A stretch of 64,000 bases of DNA from Nocardia sp. XZ_19_385 (GCF_015355755.1 NZ_JACVEE010000002.1:2108001-2172000), one strand, 5' to 3'; counted from the stretch's first letter, positions 47,855 through 56,705 are shown. Numbers and translations are program-made. Notes: a model not told the origin generated them from the letters alone.

Positions 47855-47941
47855 ATGGCTATGTGGATCATCCCCGTTTCGTCCGTCGTCAGCTGCATCG
47901 CGATCGCGGGGCTGTTCTCCATCGGATTCCCCAAGGAGTGA
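47855..47941 (+). CDS. Possible 28-residue membrane peptide
   Basis: ATG at 47855 to TGA at 47941. The peptide MAMWIIPVSSVVSCIAIAGL continues FSIGFPKE: one hydrophobic helix with a short charged end, a composition like small membrane proteins. No Shine-Dalgarno sequence precedes it, but two operator-like dyads end 9 bp upstream, so a leaderless start is possible. Low confidence. Confidence 0.3.
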   Translation: MAMWIIPVSSVVSCIAIAGLFSIGFPKE

Positions 47942-47964
47942 TCCGGACCTACCGCGCCGCCTGA

Positions 47965-48621
47965 TCAGAAGACGATCGGATCCCCGTAGACCGCGCCGTT
48001 GGTCGTGGCCTCGGGGGATTCCACATCGATCGTGGTGAAGGGGCGGATGGTCAAGGGTCCGCCGCAGCCCTCCGCGATCAGGTGGAAATCGCGGCTCATC
48101 ACATATCCGGTCCGGTTGCCGGACAGCTCCTTGGTTCCGGTCTCGATGCGCTTGATGACGCCGGGCGTGATTTCCAGATCCAGGTCCACCGAGGCCGAGA
48201 TCTCCGGCCCGATTCCGGCGTCCAGGCTCGGCTCCAGCGCGTCGGGGCTACCGCCGACGCTCAGCGTCACGCCGGCGTCGATGCCCGCGCCGGCATGCGC
48301 CCCGAAGGTGAGCTCGATGCCGACCATGCAGCTGACGAGGTAGCCGGACTTCAGCGTGCCCGTGCCCGGGCTGTCGACGCGGCCGTAGGAAGTGTTGTTC
48401 AGGAACACCTCCCGCGTGGTCGGCAAGCCGTTCTGCGGGGCCACCGGGTGCGCCGCCATATCGGTGTGGCCGACGGTGAACCCGAAACCGGTCGGTGTGG
48501 CATAGCTGTTCTCATGTGCCGCGTAGACGAACGCGTTGGCGGGCGCGGCGCCGAAAGCGGCAGCGGCCACGGTGATCCCGGTGAGCGTGGCGGCGATGGT
48601 GGCTGCGGACTTGATGGACAT
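47965..48621 (-). CDS. MspA-family porin 2
   Basis: A 218-residue protein with GGGGAGG 5 nt before the ATG at 48621. The signal peptide MSIKSAATIAATLTGITVAA ends near AAPANA. The mature part has HENSYATPTGFGFTVGHTDMAAHP, TTREVFLNNTSYGRV, GYLVSCMVGIELTFG and GYVMSRDFHLIAEGCGGPLTIRPF, ending GAVYGDPIVF, all MspA-type. A mycolate-layer channel; paralogue of the protein at 46962. Confidence 0.9.
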   Translation of the reverse strand: MSIKSAATIAATLTGITVAAAAFGAAPANAFVYAAHENSYATPTGFGFTVGHTDMAAHPVAPQNGLPTTREVFLNNTSYGRVDSPGTGTLKSGYLVSCMVGIELTFGAHAGAGIDAGVTLSVGGSPDALEPSLDAGIGPEISASVDLDLEITPGVIKRIETGTKELSGNRTGYVMSRDFHLIAEGCGGPLTIRPFTTIDVESPEATTNGAVYGDPIVF

Positions 48622-48954
48622 GATTGCCTCCCCTGCGGTGGCTCCTGTGTGGAGCGGGGCCGATTGCTTTGTGGTCCGGAAGAAACGTATGAGCCGGACC
48701 CGGTTCGGGCCGCGTCCCGGCCACCGCAGGCGTTTCGAAACCGCAGGTAGGGGCGGTATTTGCGAGTAATCCGGACCGGAGGGGCGGCTGGCGGCCATTG
48801 TGCGCCCGTAGCTCATGCTCGGTCCGGCGCCGCTTCCTGAGAGCATGCTCAGCCGTGCAGGTCAGGCCCGGTCCGATTTCCGGACCGGACGCCACCCGAA
48901 GATCAGGGTGATTCCTGATGCTGGTTGTCGGTGGCGCGTGCCAGTATCGAAGGC
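48622..48954. other. 333-bp divergent region between porin 2 and the sensor kinase
   Basis: Holds both promoters and the dyad at 48868-48888. No gene was recognised. Confidence 0.5.
48868..48888. promoter_or_regulatory. 8-bp inverted repeat before the sensor kinase gene
   Basis: CCGGTCCG (48868-48875), ATTTC, CGGACCGG (48881-48888). It lies 66 bp before the kinase ATG in the divergent porin-kinase region and could be an operator for the regulator at 50428. Confidence 0.45.
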
Positions 48955-50340
48955 ATGTACCCGTCCATGCCCGCGTTCGACGCTGCCCGAAGTGGAGATC
49001 CACGCGGGAAGCCGACGCTGGTCTTTCACGCCGGGGCGGAGCGGCCGAAGTTGGAGCGGCGTTCGGGCGGGCGGATCGTCGGCGGGGTGGCGGGCGGTAT
49101 CGCCGATCACCTCGGGCTCGACGCGTTCAAGGTGCGGATGGCGTTCGTGCTGCTGTCCGCGCTGGCGGGGGCGGGCATCGTGGCCTATGGGCTGCTGTGG
49201 ATTTTTACGCCGGGTGGTTCCGATCAGGTGAAGCCGTCCAGCACGGAACGGCGCCGGTCGATCGGGCTGGCGCTGCTCGGGCTCGGGCTGACGATCGCGG
49301 TGTCCTGGCTGATGAACGGGACCGTGGCGGCGAAGGTGATCGTGCCGATCATCGTGGTCGCCGTCGGTGCGGCGCTGGTCTGGCGCGAGTACGACACCGA
49401 CGGTCCGCGCTCGCTGCTCGGGCTGCCCGCGCGCTCCTCCGTGGTGACGTGGGCGCGCATCGTCGCCGGGGCCACCATGATCGTGGCCGGGCTGGGTGTG
49501 GTCATACTGGCCCGGATCGACCTGAGCTCGCTCGGCTCGGCCTTGATCGCGGTGGCGGTGACGCTGGTCGGTGCGGGTCTGCTGACAGTGCCGCTGTGGC
49601 TGCGCATGATGCGCGCGCTGAATACCGAACGCGCCGCGCGTATTCGCAACGAGGAACGCGAGGAGATCGCCTCCCATCTGCACGACTCGGTGCTGCAGAC
49701 GCTGGCGCTGATCCAGCGCCAGGCCGCCGACCCGCAGGAGGTGACCAGGCTGGCCCGCAGCCAGGAACGCGAACTGCGGAGATGGTTGTTCGAGGATGCC
49801 GGTCCGGCGGAGTCGAGTCTGGCCGCCGCGCTGCGCACCATCGCCGGCGAGGTCGAGGACCAGCACGGCGTGAAGGTGACTCCGGTGACCGTCGGCGATG
49901 TCTCGATGGACACCGACGACAGCGGAAACGGCCTGCCCAAGGAACATTTCACGGCGCTACTCGGTGCGAGCCGGGAAGCGCTGGTGAACGCCGCCAAACA
50001 CGCGGGCGTGCCGGAGATCGACCTGTTCGCCGAGGCCGAACCGCACCAGGTCAGCATTTTCGTGCGCGATCGCGGCACCGGTTTCGATGTGAACGCGGTG
50101 GCGCAGGATCGGCAGGGTGTGGCGAAATCCATTCGCGGCCGGATCGAGCGGCGGGGTGGTCAGGTAGAGATTCTGTCCCACCTGGGCCGGGGGACCGAGG
50201 TGCGAATCATCATGCCGCGCACCGATTCCGGAGTGGCCGAAGAAGTCGACGAGACGGGCTCCGAAGGCGTACCGGAGTTCTCGCCGATCTCCGCCGACGC
50301 CCCGACCGCCCGCATCGCGCGCCCGGTGCTGGGAGAATAG
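48955..50340 (+). CDS. PspC-domain sensor histidine kinase
   Basis: A 461-residue kinase. The N-terminal PspC domain (about 35-88, RRSGGRIVGGVAGGIADHLG, then YGLLWIFTP) is followed by helices at about 104-120, 125-142, 165-187 and 195-216. The HisKA_3-type dimerisation helix reads EIASHLHDSVLQTLALIQRQA with the phospho-His at about 243. The ATPase domain has EALVNAAKHAG (N box), VRDRGTGFD and GRGTEVRIIMP. Start ATG at 48955. It belongs with the LuxR regulator 87 bp downstream. Confidence 0.9.
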   Translation: MYPSMPAFDAARSGDPRGKPTLVFHAGAERPKLERRSGGRIVGGVAGGIADHLGLDAFKVRMAFVLLSALAGAGIVAYGLLWIFTPGGSDQVKPSSTERRRSIGLALLGLGLTIAVSWLMNGTVAAKVIVPIIVVAVGAALVWREYDTDGPRSLLGLPARSSVVTWARIVAGATMIVAGLGVVILARIDLSSLGSALIAVAVTLVGAGLLTVPLWLRMMRALNTERAARIRNEEREEIASHLHDSVLQTLALIQRQAADPQEVTRLARSQERELRRWLFEDAGPAESSLAAALRTIAGEVEDQHGVKVTPVTVGDVSMDTDDSGNGLPKEHFTALLGASREALVNAAKHAGVPEIDLFAEAEPHQVSIFVRDRGTGFDVNAVAQDRQGVAKSIRGRIERRGGQVEILSHLGRGTEVRIIMPRTDSGVAEEVDETGSEGVPEFSPISADAPTARIARPVLGE

Positions 50341-50427
50341 CGAGTGCGGACCGATTCCCGGTGCGCCGCACGGCCTGACGTCATCCTGCGCAGCGCAGGA
50401 TCTCAACGTGCAATGGAGGAGAAGTAG

Positions 50428-51069
50428 GTGACCGTGCGGGTTTTTCTCGTCGATGATCACGCCGTGTTCCGGTCGGGTGTGCGGGCGGAATTGAGTCGCG
50501 AGGTCGACATGGAAGTGGTCGGCGAGGCCGGTGGGGTGGCCGAGGCGATCGCCGGTATCAAGGTGACCACTCCGGATGTGGTGCTGCTCGACGTGCATAT
50601 GCCCGACGGCGGCGGGGTAGCGGTGCTGCAGGGCATCGAAGAGGGGCCGGTGTGCTTGGCGCTCAGCGTCTCCGACGCCGCCGAGGACGTGATCGCGGTG
50701 ATCCGCGCCGGCGCCCGCGGTTACGTCACCAAAACCATCTCGGGTTCCGAGCTGGCGGCCGGTGTGCGCCGGGTGGCCGGCGGGGACGCGGTGTTCAGCC
50801 CGCGGCTGGCAGGTTTCGTGCTCGACTCCTTCACCGGGAAGTCCCCGGTTCCGGAACCGCCGCTGGATCCCGAGCTGGATTCGCTGACACCCCGCGAACT
50901 CGAGGTGCTGCGCCTGCTCGCCCGCGGCTACACCTACCGCGAGATCGCCGAGAACCTGTTCATCTCGGTGAAGACTGTGGAAACCCACGCCTCCAACGTG
51001 CTTCGCAAAACCCAGCAGTCCAACCGCAACGCGCTGACCCGCTGGGCCCACCGCCGCCGCATCGACTAG
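50428..51069 (+). CDS. LuxR/NarL-family response regulator
   Basis: A 213-residue regulator, GTG start behind GGAGGAG. The receiver domain has VFLVDDHAVFRSGV, phospho-acceptor Asp55 in VVLLDVHMPDG and Lys in GYVTKTI. The output domain is a GerE/LuxR helix-turn-helix: LTPRELEVLRLLARGYTYREIAENLFISVKTVETHASNVLRKTQ. Partner of the PspC kinase. Likely targets include the porins and PspC/LiaF-like gene nearby, by inference. Confidence 0.93.
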   Translation: MTVRVFLVDDHAVFRSGVRAELSREVDMEVVGEAGGVAEAIAGIKVTTPDVVLLDVHMPDGGGVAVLQGIEEGPVCLALSVSDAAEDVIAVIRAGARGYVTKTISGSELAAGVRRVAGGDAVFSPRLAGFVLDSFTGKSPVPEPPLDPELDSLTPRELEVLRLLARGYTYREIAENLFISVKTVETHASNVLRKTQQSNRNALTRWAHRRRID

Positions 51070-51079
51070 CGCGGGCAGC

Positions 51080-52228
51080 TCACATCAGCGCGATGATGAT
51101 GGCGATGATCAGCACCAGGCCGATCAGCAGACCGATCGCGATGGCCAGCGGAGCGTTGCTGGCCTGCGGCGGGCGCTGACCGATGGTGCGCTGGCCGCTT
51201 GGCCGCTGACCCGCCGGAGCTTGCTGCGCTCCGGTCTGCTGCGGGCGGTGCGGGCGCGGCAGCGGCGCTGAGTGCGGGCTGCGCGTGCCGGCCGCGGAAT
51301 TGCGGGTCGCCCACGCCGGAATGGTTCCGTCCTCGGTGCGGACCGGCGCGCCGAGAATGTAGGGCCCGGTGCCGGGACCGAAAGCGGCGGTGAGGATTTC
51401 GTCGCGCGCCTCGGCCATGGTCGGGCGGCGCTGCGGCGCGGGTTCCATCATGTGCAGCAGCGCGTTGGTGAGCACCCCGCAGCGCTGCGGCGGAATGATC
51501 TGCGCCATCGCGGCCCGCTCGACCAGGACGTTGGCGTCCTCGTCCAGGCCGAATGGCGGCTGGCCCTCGATCGCGGTGTACAGCGTCGCGCCGAGGGAGA
51601 ACACATCGCTGGCCTCGGTCGGCTGCGCGCCGCGCGCCACCTCCGGCGGCAGGTAGGCGGGGGTGCCGGTGATGACGCCGTCGGGTTCGTCGGACAGGTC
51701 GCCCGCGCCCCGGGAGATACCGAAGTCGCTGAGCTTGGCCATGCCGACGCCCGGACCACGGTCGGCGACAAGAATATTGCCGGGTTTGATGTCGCGGTGC
51801 GTGATGCCCACGGCGTGCGCGGCGGCCAGCGCGTCGGCGACCTGCGCGCCCATCTGCGCCACCTCGATCACCGGCAGCGTGTCGAACACCGCCATCGCCT
51901 TGGCCACACTGCGCGAGGGCAGATGCTCCATCACCAGCCAGGGTTCGCCGGCCTCCAGCGCGACGTCGTAGACGGCGATGGCGTGCTCGTGCGACAGCTT
52001 CGCCGCGACTCGGCCCTCGTGCATGATCTGGTTGCGGATCTCGGTGGCCTGGCGTTCGTCCAGCCCGGCCGTGGAGAGTACCTGCTTGATGGCGACGTCG
52101 CGGTCGAGCAGCCGGTCGTGCGCCAGCCAGACCGCGCCCATGCCGCCGCCACCGACTTTGGATTGCAGGCGGTAGCGGCCGGCGACCAGATAGTCCGGGC
52201 CGACGATGGGTCGGGGGCGCTCGATCAT
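51080..52228 (-). CDS. Ser/Thr protein kinase with C-terminal membrane tail
   Basis: A 382-residue PknB-type kinase. Gly loop GGGGMGAVW (26-34), Lys48 in VAIKQV, catalytic Asp146 in HRDIKPGN and DFG at 168-170; ITGTPAYLPPEVARG is the activation segment. After residue 285 comes a Pro/Gln-rich linker, then one hydrophobic helix at the very end (about 360-381) with nothing outside. So there is no sensor domain, only a tail anchor. It is convergent with the response regulator gene. Confidence 0.9.
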   Translation of the reverse strand: MIERPRPIVGPDYLVAGRYRLQSKVGGGGMGAVWLAHDRLLDRDVAIKQVLSTAGLDERQATEIRNQIMHEGRVAAKLSHEHAIAVYDVALEAGEPWLVMEHLPSRSVAKAMAVFDTLPVIEVAQMGAQVADALAAAHAVGITHRDIKPGNILVADRGPGVGMAKLSDFGISRGAGDLSDEPDGVITGTPAYLPPEVARGAQPTEASDVFSLGATLYTAIEGQPPFGLDEDANVLVERAAMAQIIPPQRCGVLTNALLHMMEPAPQRRPTMAEARDEILTAAFGPGTGPYILGAPVRTEDGTIPAWATRNSAAGTRSPHSAPLPRPHRPQQTGAQQAPAGQRPSGQRTIGQRPPQASNAPLAIAIGLLIGLVLIIAIIIALM

Positions 52229-52604
52229 GGGTTGCAGGGTATCCGACGCACCGACCTACGCACCCGCCGAACCGTGATAAGGCGAAACGTGCCAAGTGAT
52301 TTCGGACAGAACCGTCCAGTCTCGTGATGCGCACCGCAGGACGGGGGCGGTCCCGTCGGCGGAATGCTGGTGGCGGTCGAGCGCGGGGATGGCTCGCCGG
52401 TCGCTGGCGTGTCTGCGCGTGGGCCGCCCCTGAGCTCGGACAACAGCGCTGAACGCCCCGTCCGCGCGGCGCGCTTGACGGATTCCGGGGGTGGGTTTCT
52501 ACTAGAGAGATATCGAACGTATATTCGATACGAATCGATAGCTGGATCGGTGCTAGCTGGTCCGCTCGCTTCGCCCAGTCCATCGTGGGAAGTAGGTGGT
52601 TGTG
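52229..52604. other. 376-bp divergent region between Ser/Thr kinase and imuA'
   Basis: Carries the LexA-like box at 52513-52528 and the two promoters. No gene recognised. Confidence 0.5.
52513..52528 (+). promoter_or_regulatory. LexA (SOS) box before imuA'
   Basis: TCGAACGTATATTCGA matches TCGAAC-N4-GTTCGA with one change (A for G). It lies 76 bp before the imuA' ATG. The mutasome genes are LexA targets in mycobacteria. Confidence 0.8.
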
Positions 52605-53354
52605 ATGGGTTCGGACGCGCGCGTGGGGGAGGCACAACAACAGAAGGTGGCCGAGCTCCGCAGGAAAATGGCCGCCATACCCGGTCGCGGCGAATCCGCC
52701 GTCGAACGGGCGCCGCACGCCGCCGAACTGCGCCGCGAAGCCCTGCCTGTCCCCGCCGCGCTTGCGGAGTTGTTGCCGGATGGCGGCTTGGTCAAGGGGT
52801 CGGTGGTGTCCTACGCGGGCGCCCGCTCGCTGCTCGCCGGTTTGCTCGCCGCGGTCACCGAGAGCGGCGGTCACGCCGCGGTGGTGGGCGTCCCCCGATT
52901 CGGCCTGCTCGCCGCCGCGGAGATGGGCGCGGATCTGGAACGCCTCGCCGTGGTCGCCGACCCCGGCCCCGACCCCATCGAGGTTGCTTCCGTGTTGCTG
53001 GATGGCCTCGATCTGGTCGTCCTCGGCCTCGACGGCGCCTCCGTCGTGCCCTCCCGCGCCCGCGTCCTCGCCGCCCGCGCCCGCAACAAGGGCGCCACCC
53101 TCGTCGTCACCGACGGAACTTGGCCCAACCCCGCCCTGCGCATCGACGCCCGCATCGCCGGCTACGTCGGCCTCGGCACCGGCCACGGCCGCCTGCACTC
53201 CCTGACCCTGGAAGTCGAAGTCCGCGGCAAAACCGGCACCCCCAACCACGGTCACCTCGACCTGCGCCCGAGCGCCGGCCGCGTCCGATGGTTCCCGCAG
53301 CACATCGATTCCATCGCCGAGCTCCCACTCCGCGCCCGGGGCGCCGCCTCATGA
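52605..53354 (+). CDS. imuA': Mutasome protein ImuA'
   Basis: A 249-residue RecA/SulA-related protein. It has KVAELRRKMAAIPGR at the N-terminus, LAELLPDGGLVKGSVVSYAG, FGLLAAAEMGADLERLAVVADP and a closing LRARGAAS. It matches the actinobacterial ImuA' that joins ImuB and DnaE2 in error-prone repair. It stands 487 bp before imuB, an unusual gap. ATG at 52605; a GTG at 52596 is possible. Confidence 0.88.
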   Translation: MGSDARVGEAQQQKVAELRRKMAAIPGRGESAVERAPHAAELRREALPVPAALAELLPDGGLVKGSVVSYAGARSLLAGLLAAVTESGGHAAVVGVPRFGLLAAAEMGADLERLAVVADPGPDPIEVASVLLDGLDLVVLGLDGASVVPSRARVLAARARNKGATLVVTDGTWPNPALRIDARIAGYVGLGTGHGRLHSLTLEVEVRGKTGTPNHGHLDLRPSAGRVRWFPQHIDSIAELPLRARGAAS

Positions 53355-53841
53355 TGTGGGGAACCTTGCCGATCGTCGACCGCATAGCCGTTGCCTCACA
53401 GGCGTGTTCGTGCATGCCGTCGGCCTGCTACCCGAGCAAGATCACGGTGTGCCAGCGGATCGATCATCGGGCGGGTCTGTCCGGCTTGGATACCGTCGTG
53501 AAGTCGAACCAACTCGGGGGCTTCGACAGGTTGGCGCACCACGCGGCGCAGAAGCAGGGGCCGGGTTGCCGAGGTGCGCTGCCGAGTCGACTCCCGCGAT
53601 CTTGGCGCTGCACGCTGTCGTACCGGGTTCGGCTCGATGCTCTCGCTTTCGTGCGGATGGTTCGTGTGCGGCCGATGTATTCGTGCGTGCCCTTGATCTC
53701 GAGCTGCCGAGAGGCTCGGCCGAGGCGACACTCGCGAGTCGGGCGATATGAACTGTCGCTTCCACTCGCCGGAGTTGCTTTCGCTCGGAAGTTCTGTGTA
53801 TGGCAGGGCATTTCGTGTGCTGCGGTGCTGCGATCGTCGGC
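53355..53841. other. 487-bp unexplained gap between imuA' and imuB
   Basis: In related genomes imuA' and imuB are close neighbours. Here almost 0.5 kb of DNA separates them. The stretch has no clean frame of more than about 100 codons with protein-like composition on either strand, no inverted-repeat ends and no transposase motif. No dyad of LexA type was seen in it. A degraded insertion is possible. Confidence 0.5.
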
Positions 53842-55413
53842 GTGAGCAACGCGGGTGCCGCGCGGGTGGTGGCGGTGTGGTGCCTGGATTGGCCCGCGGT
53901 GGCGGCTGCGGCGATGGCGGAGTTGCCGGCGACGCGGCCGGTGGCGGTGCTGCACGGGAATCGGGTGGTGGCGTGTTCGGCGGTGGCGCGGGCCGAGGGG
54001 GTGCGGCGCGGGTTGCGGCGGCGGGAGGCGCAGGCGCGATGCCCGGAACTGTTTCTGGTGCAGGCGGATTCGGATCGGGACGCACGATTGTTCGAGCCGG
54101 TGGTGGCGGCGGTGGACGAGACGGTGCCCGGGGTGGAGGTGCTGCGGCCGGGGCTGCTGGTGCTCGGGGCGCGTGGGGCCGCAAGGTTTTTCGGGTCCGA
54201 GGAGGCGGCGGCCGAGCGGCTCGTCGACGCGGTGGCGGCGGTCGGAGTGGAGGCGCAGATCGGGATCGCCGACGAGCTGTCCACCGCGGTGCTCGCCGCC
54301 AAACGGGGTGCGATCGTGGCGCCGGGGGAGGGCGCGGCCTTCCTGGCGCCGCTGGCCATCGCCGAACTCGCCGTCGAACCGAGCCTGGCCGCGCCGGAAC
54401 GCGCCGACCTGGTGGATCTGTTGCACCGCTTGGGGTTACGCCGCATCGGTGATTTCGCCGCGCTGACCTCGGTCGAGGTTGCCTCGCGATTCGGCAATGA
54501 CGCGGTGCTGGCGCATCGCTGTGCCCGCGCCGTGCCGGAACGTCCGCCCTCCGCGCGCCGCCCGCCGCCGGAATTGCACGTGGAGCTCCGTTGCGATCCG
54601 CCGATCGACCGCGTCGACGCCGCCGCCTTCGCCGGGCGCATGCTCGCCGCCCGGCTGCATGCCGTGCTGTCGGCCGCGTCGGTGTCCTGCACGCGGCTGT
54701 CGGTGTTCGCCGAAACCGAAGCGGGCGAGCAACTCTCACGGATCTGGCGCTGCGCGGAACCGCTGACGCCGGAAGGCACCGCCGACCGGGTGCGCTGGCA
54801 GCTCGACGGCTGGTTGACCCGCCGCGACCGCCCGACCGCCCCCATCACCCTGCTCCGCCTGGAACCTGTCGAGATCGCGCGGGCCGGCACTCTCCAGCTC
54901 GGCCTCTGGGGCGGCGTCGGCGAGGAAACCGAGCGCGCCCGCCGCGCCTTGGTCCGGGTGCAGGGCCTGCTCGGCGGCGAGGCGGTGCGCTTCGGCGTGC
55001 TCAGCGGCGGCCGCGGCCCCGCCGAACGCATCACCATGGTCGTGCTCGGCGACGAACCCGTCCCCGCCGCCGACCCGGATCAGCCGTGGCCCGGCAGCCT
55101 TCCACAACCCGCCCCCGCCATGCTCTTGCTGAACCGCCCCGCGGTCCTGCTGCAAGCGGCCGACGGCGCCCCGGTGCACCTCACCGACCGCGGCCTCTTC
55201 ACCGCACCCCCCACCCGCCTCACCTGGGGCAGCCGCCACTGGCCCCTCGCCGGCTGGGCCGGCCCCTGGCCCATCGACGACCACTGGTGGACCCCCGACT
55301 CCACCATCACCGCCCGCGCCCAAGTCCAACTCGACGGCGCCCCCTCCGACACCCGCGTCCTACTCCTCATCTACCGCACCGAAACCTGGCACGCCGAAGG
55401 CATCTACGACTGA
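53842..55413 (+). CDS. imuB: ImuB, catalytically inactive Y-family polymerase-like protein
   Basis: A 523-residue protein. The GTG at 53842 gives the standard ImuB start (VVAVWCLDWPAVAAAAMAEL); an ATG at 53800 lengthens it. The polymerase-like part has GVRRGLRRREAQARCPEL and FFGSEEAAAERL, but the acidic metal ligands of active Y polymerases are absent (WCLDWP for DMDxFF). The beta-clamp motif QLGLWGG lies at about 350. ImuB links DnaE2 and ImuA' to the clamp in SOS mutagenesis. Its stop is 16 bp before repeat R1. Confidence 0.92.
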   Translation: MSNAGAARVVAVWCLDWPAVAAAAMAELPATRPVAVLHGNRVVACSAVARAEGVRRGLRRREAQARCPELFLVQADSDRDARLFEPVVAAVDETVPGVEVLRPGLLVLGARGAARFFGSEEAAAERLVDAVAAVGVEAQIGIADELSTAVLAAKRGAIVAPGEGAAFLAPLAIAELAVEPSLAAPERADLVDLLHRLGLRRIGDFAALTSVEVASRFGNDAVLAHRCARAVPERPPSARRPPPELHVELRCDPPIDRVDAAAFAGRMLAARLHAVLSAASVSCTRLSVFAETEAGEQLSRIWRCAEPLTPEGTADRVRWQLDGWLTRRDRPTAPITLLRLEPVEIARAGTLQLGLWGGVGEETERARRALVRVQGLLGGEAVRFGVLSGGRGPAERITMVVLGDEPVPAADPDQPWPGSLPQPAPAMLLLNRPAVLLQAADGAPVHLTDRGLFTAPPTRLTWGSRHWPLAGWAGPWPIDDHWWTPDSTITARAQVQLDGAPSDTRVLLLIYRTETWHAEGIYD

Positions 55414-55428
55414 CCGCCGCTCAGCCCA

Positions 55429-55497
55429 TCAAGATCACCAGGTACTGCGGGCGCATGCCACTCGGCCGATGCCGCCACCAATGCCTGATGATCTTGA
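55429..55497. repeat. Palindromic repeat element R1
   Basis: 69 bp, TCAAGATCACCAGG at the left, GCCTGATGATCTTGA at the right. Central ACTCGGCCGATGCCGCCA identical to R0. It begins 16 bp after the imuB stop. Confidence 0.85.
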
Positions 55498-55551
55498 CCC
55501 TCCCGCACGTGAGCGTCTGCGCGCCAGGCGAATCGGGGCATTGACTTGCTG

Positions 55552-55617
55552 CAAGGTCATCAGGACTTGGTGGTGCGGCCACGCGCGCAATGCCGCCATG
55601 AAAGCCTGGTGATCTTG
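55552..55617. repeat. Palindromic repeat element R2
   Basis: 66 bp, CAAGGTCATCAGGAC to GCCTGGTGATCTTG, centre GGTGCGGCCACGCGCGCAAT. Arms match the family, with some change from R1. Confidence 0.8.
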
Positions 55618-55635
55618 CTTCGCCTGTCCCCCTGA

Positions 55636-55704
55636 TCAAGATCATCAGGCATTGGCGGCGGCATCGCGCAACTGGCCGCCGCCACCAGTGCCTGGTGATC
55701 TTGA
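55636..55704. repeat. Palindromic repeat element R3
   Basis: 69 bp, TCAAGATCATCAGGCATTGG to GTGCCTGGTGATCTTGA, the most symmetric copy (GGCGGCGGC/GCCGCCGCC near the centre). Confidence 0.85.
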
Positions 55705-55755
55705 TCCGCGCCGCACGGAGGTGCGCGCCTGTGCGCCAGGTGCATCGACCTACTG

Positions 55756-55814
55756 CAAGATCACTGGTGGTGGGGCCTCGCGCGCGATGCTGCCATGAAT
55801 GCCTGGTGATCTTG
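55756..55814. repeat. Palindromic repeat element R4 (shortened)
   Basis: 59 bp, CAAGATCACTGGTGG to GCCTGGTGATCTTG. The left arm lacks six bases (CAGGCA) that other copies have. It ends 2 bp before the stop of the reverse-strand methyltransferase gene. Confidence 0.75.
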
Positions 55815-55816
55815 GT

Positions 55817-56515
55817 TCAGGGGCGCGACCAGACGAGGGCGAGGGAGAAGGGCTGGCCGCGCAGTTCGGACCATTTGGGTTTGGCGGCGAGCCAGGTGTC
55901 GTCGACCAGGGCCTCGGTGAACTCGGTGAGGACCCAGCCCGCGTTCAGGGCTGCCGTCATGTGTTCGCTGAGCAGGTGCAGGTGGGTACTGATCGCCACC
56001 GGCTCGCCCGAGGCGGGCGTGTAGTGCGTGGGCATGCCGGTGACCATGATGAATTGCGGGTGGTAGCTGACCATGACGCAGGTGGCGCCGGGTGCGGCCA
56101 GTCGCCAGGCCTCGGCGTAGAACGGCCCGAGATCGGGCAGGTGCTCATCGATCAGGGACGCGATCACCAAGTCGTAAGCCCCGCTCGCGAGGCCGGTTTC
56201 CCGCACATCCGCCTGTGTGAGTGAAGTGTGCACGCCACGCTCGCGCGCCCGCTCCAACATCCCGGCACTCACATCCACCCCGTCGATATGCGAGACCCCT
56301 TGCTGCCGCAGCCAATTCCCGGTCCGCCCGGTCCCGCACCCGAGATCCGCAGCCCGCCGCACCTCCGCCCACCGCGGCCGCCGCAACCGCTCGAGCAACG
56401 CCAGATCCATCGAGTCCAAGACCGTCCGCTCATAGGTCGGCGCCCACCCGTCATACCCGGTGGCCACGTCCACGGTCGGATAGTTGCGTCGATCGAAATC
56501 CGCGAAAGTCGGCAT
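55817..56515 (-). CDS. SAM-dependent methyltransferase
   Basis: A 232-residue class-I methyltransferase from the ATG at 56515 (upstream in-frame codons run into repeat R5 and are rejected). Motif I is AADLGCGTGRTGNWL (about 58-72), then IDGVDVSAGMLERA (motif II Asp), TQADVRETGL (motif III) and FYAEAWRLAAPGATCVMVSYHP (motif IV/post). No C-terminal target domain was identified, so the substrate is unknown. The gene lies between repeats R4 and R5 with R1-R3 and R6-R11 beyond; no other gene sits in that segment. Confidence 0.85.
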   Translation of the reverse strand: MPTFADFDRRNYPTVDVATGYDGWAPTYERTVLDSMDLALLERLRRPRWAEVRRAADLGCGTGRTGNWLRQQGVSHIDGVDVSAGMLERARERGVHTSLTQADVRETGLASGAYDLVIASLIDEHLPDLGPFYAEAWRLAAPGATCVMVSYHPQFIMVTGMPTHYTPASGEPVAISTHLHLLSEHMTAALNAGWVLTEFTEALVDDTWLAAKPKWSELRGQPFSLALVWSRP

Positions 56516-56592
56516 GCCCGGCAGTATTTCCCGAATCCCCAGCCACCGCCAAGGATTTACGCCACCCCCAACGGAATCCACGCGGGTGGATT

Positions 56593-56659
56593 TCAAGATC
56601 ACCAGGCACTATTGGCGGCATCGGCCGAGACCATCAACCACCAGTGCCTGATGATCTTG
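56593..56659. repeat. Palindromic repeat element R5, first unit of the tandem array
   Basis: 67 bp, TCAAGATCACCAGGCACT to GCCTGATGATCTTG. Its centre TGGCGGCATCGGCCGAGA is, with one mismatch, the reverse complement of the R0/R1 centre, so both orientations of the element exist. Confidence 0.85.
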
Positions 56660-56705
56660 GCCAGTGCGCGGGGTGCTCTCGGATCACGCGAGTTTGGGGC
56701 GTCTC

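Noticed and set aside
47740-47934. 64-codon reverse frame between the porin genes
   Set aside because: No ribosome-binding site, low-complexity composition, and it covers the operator-like dyads.
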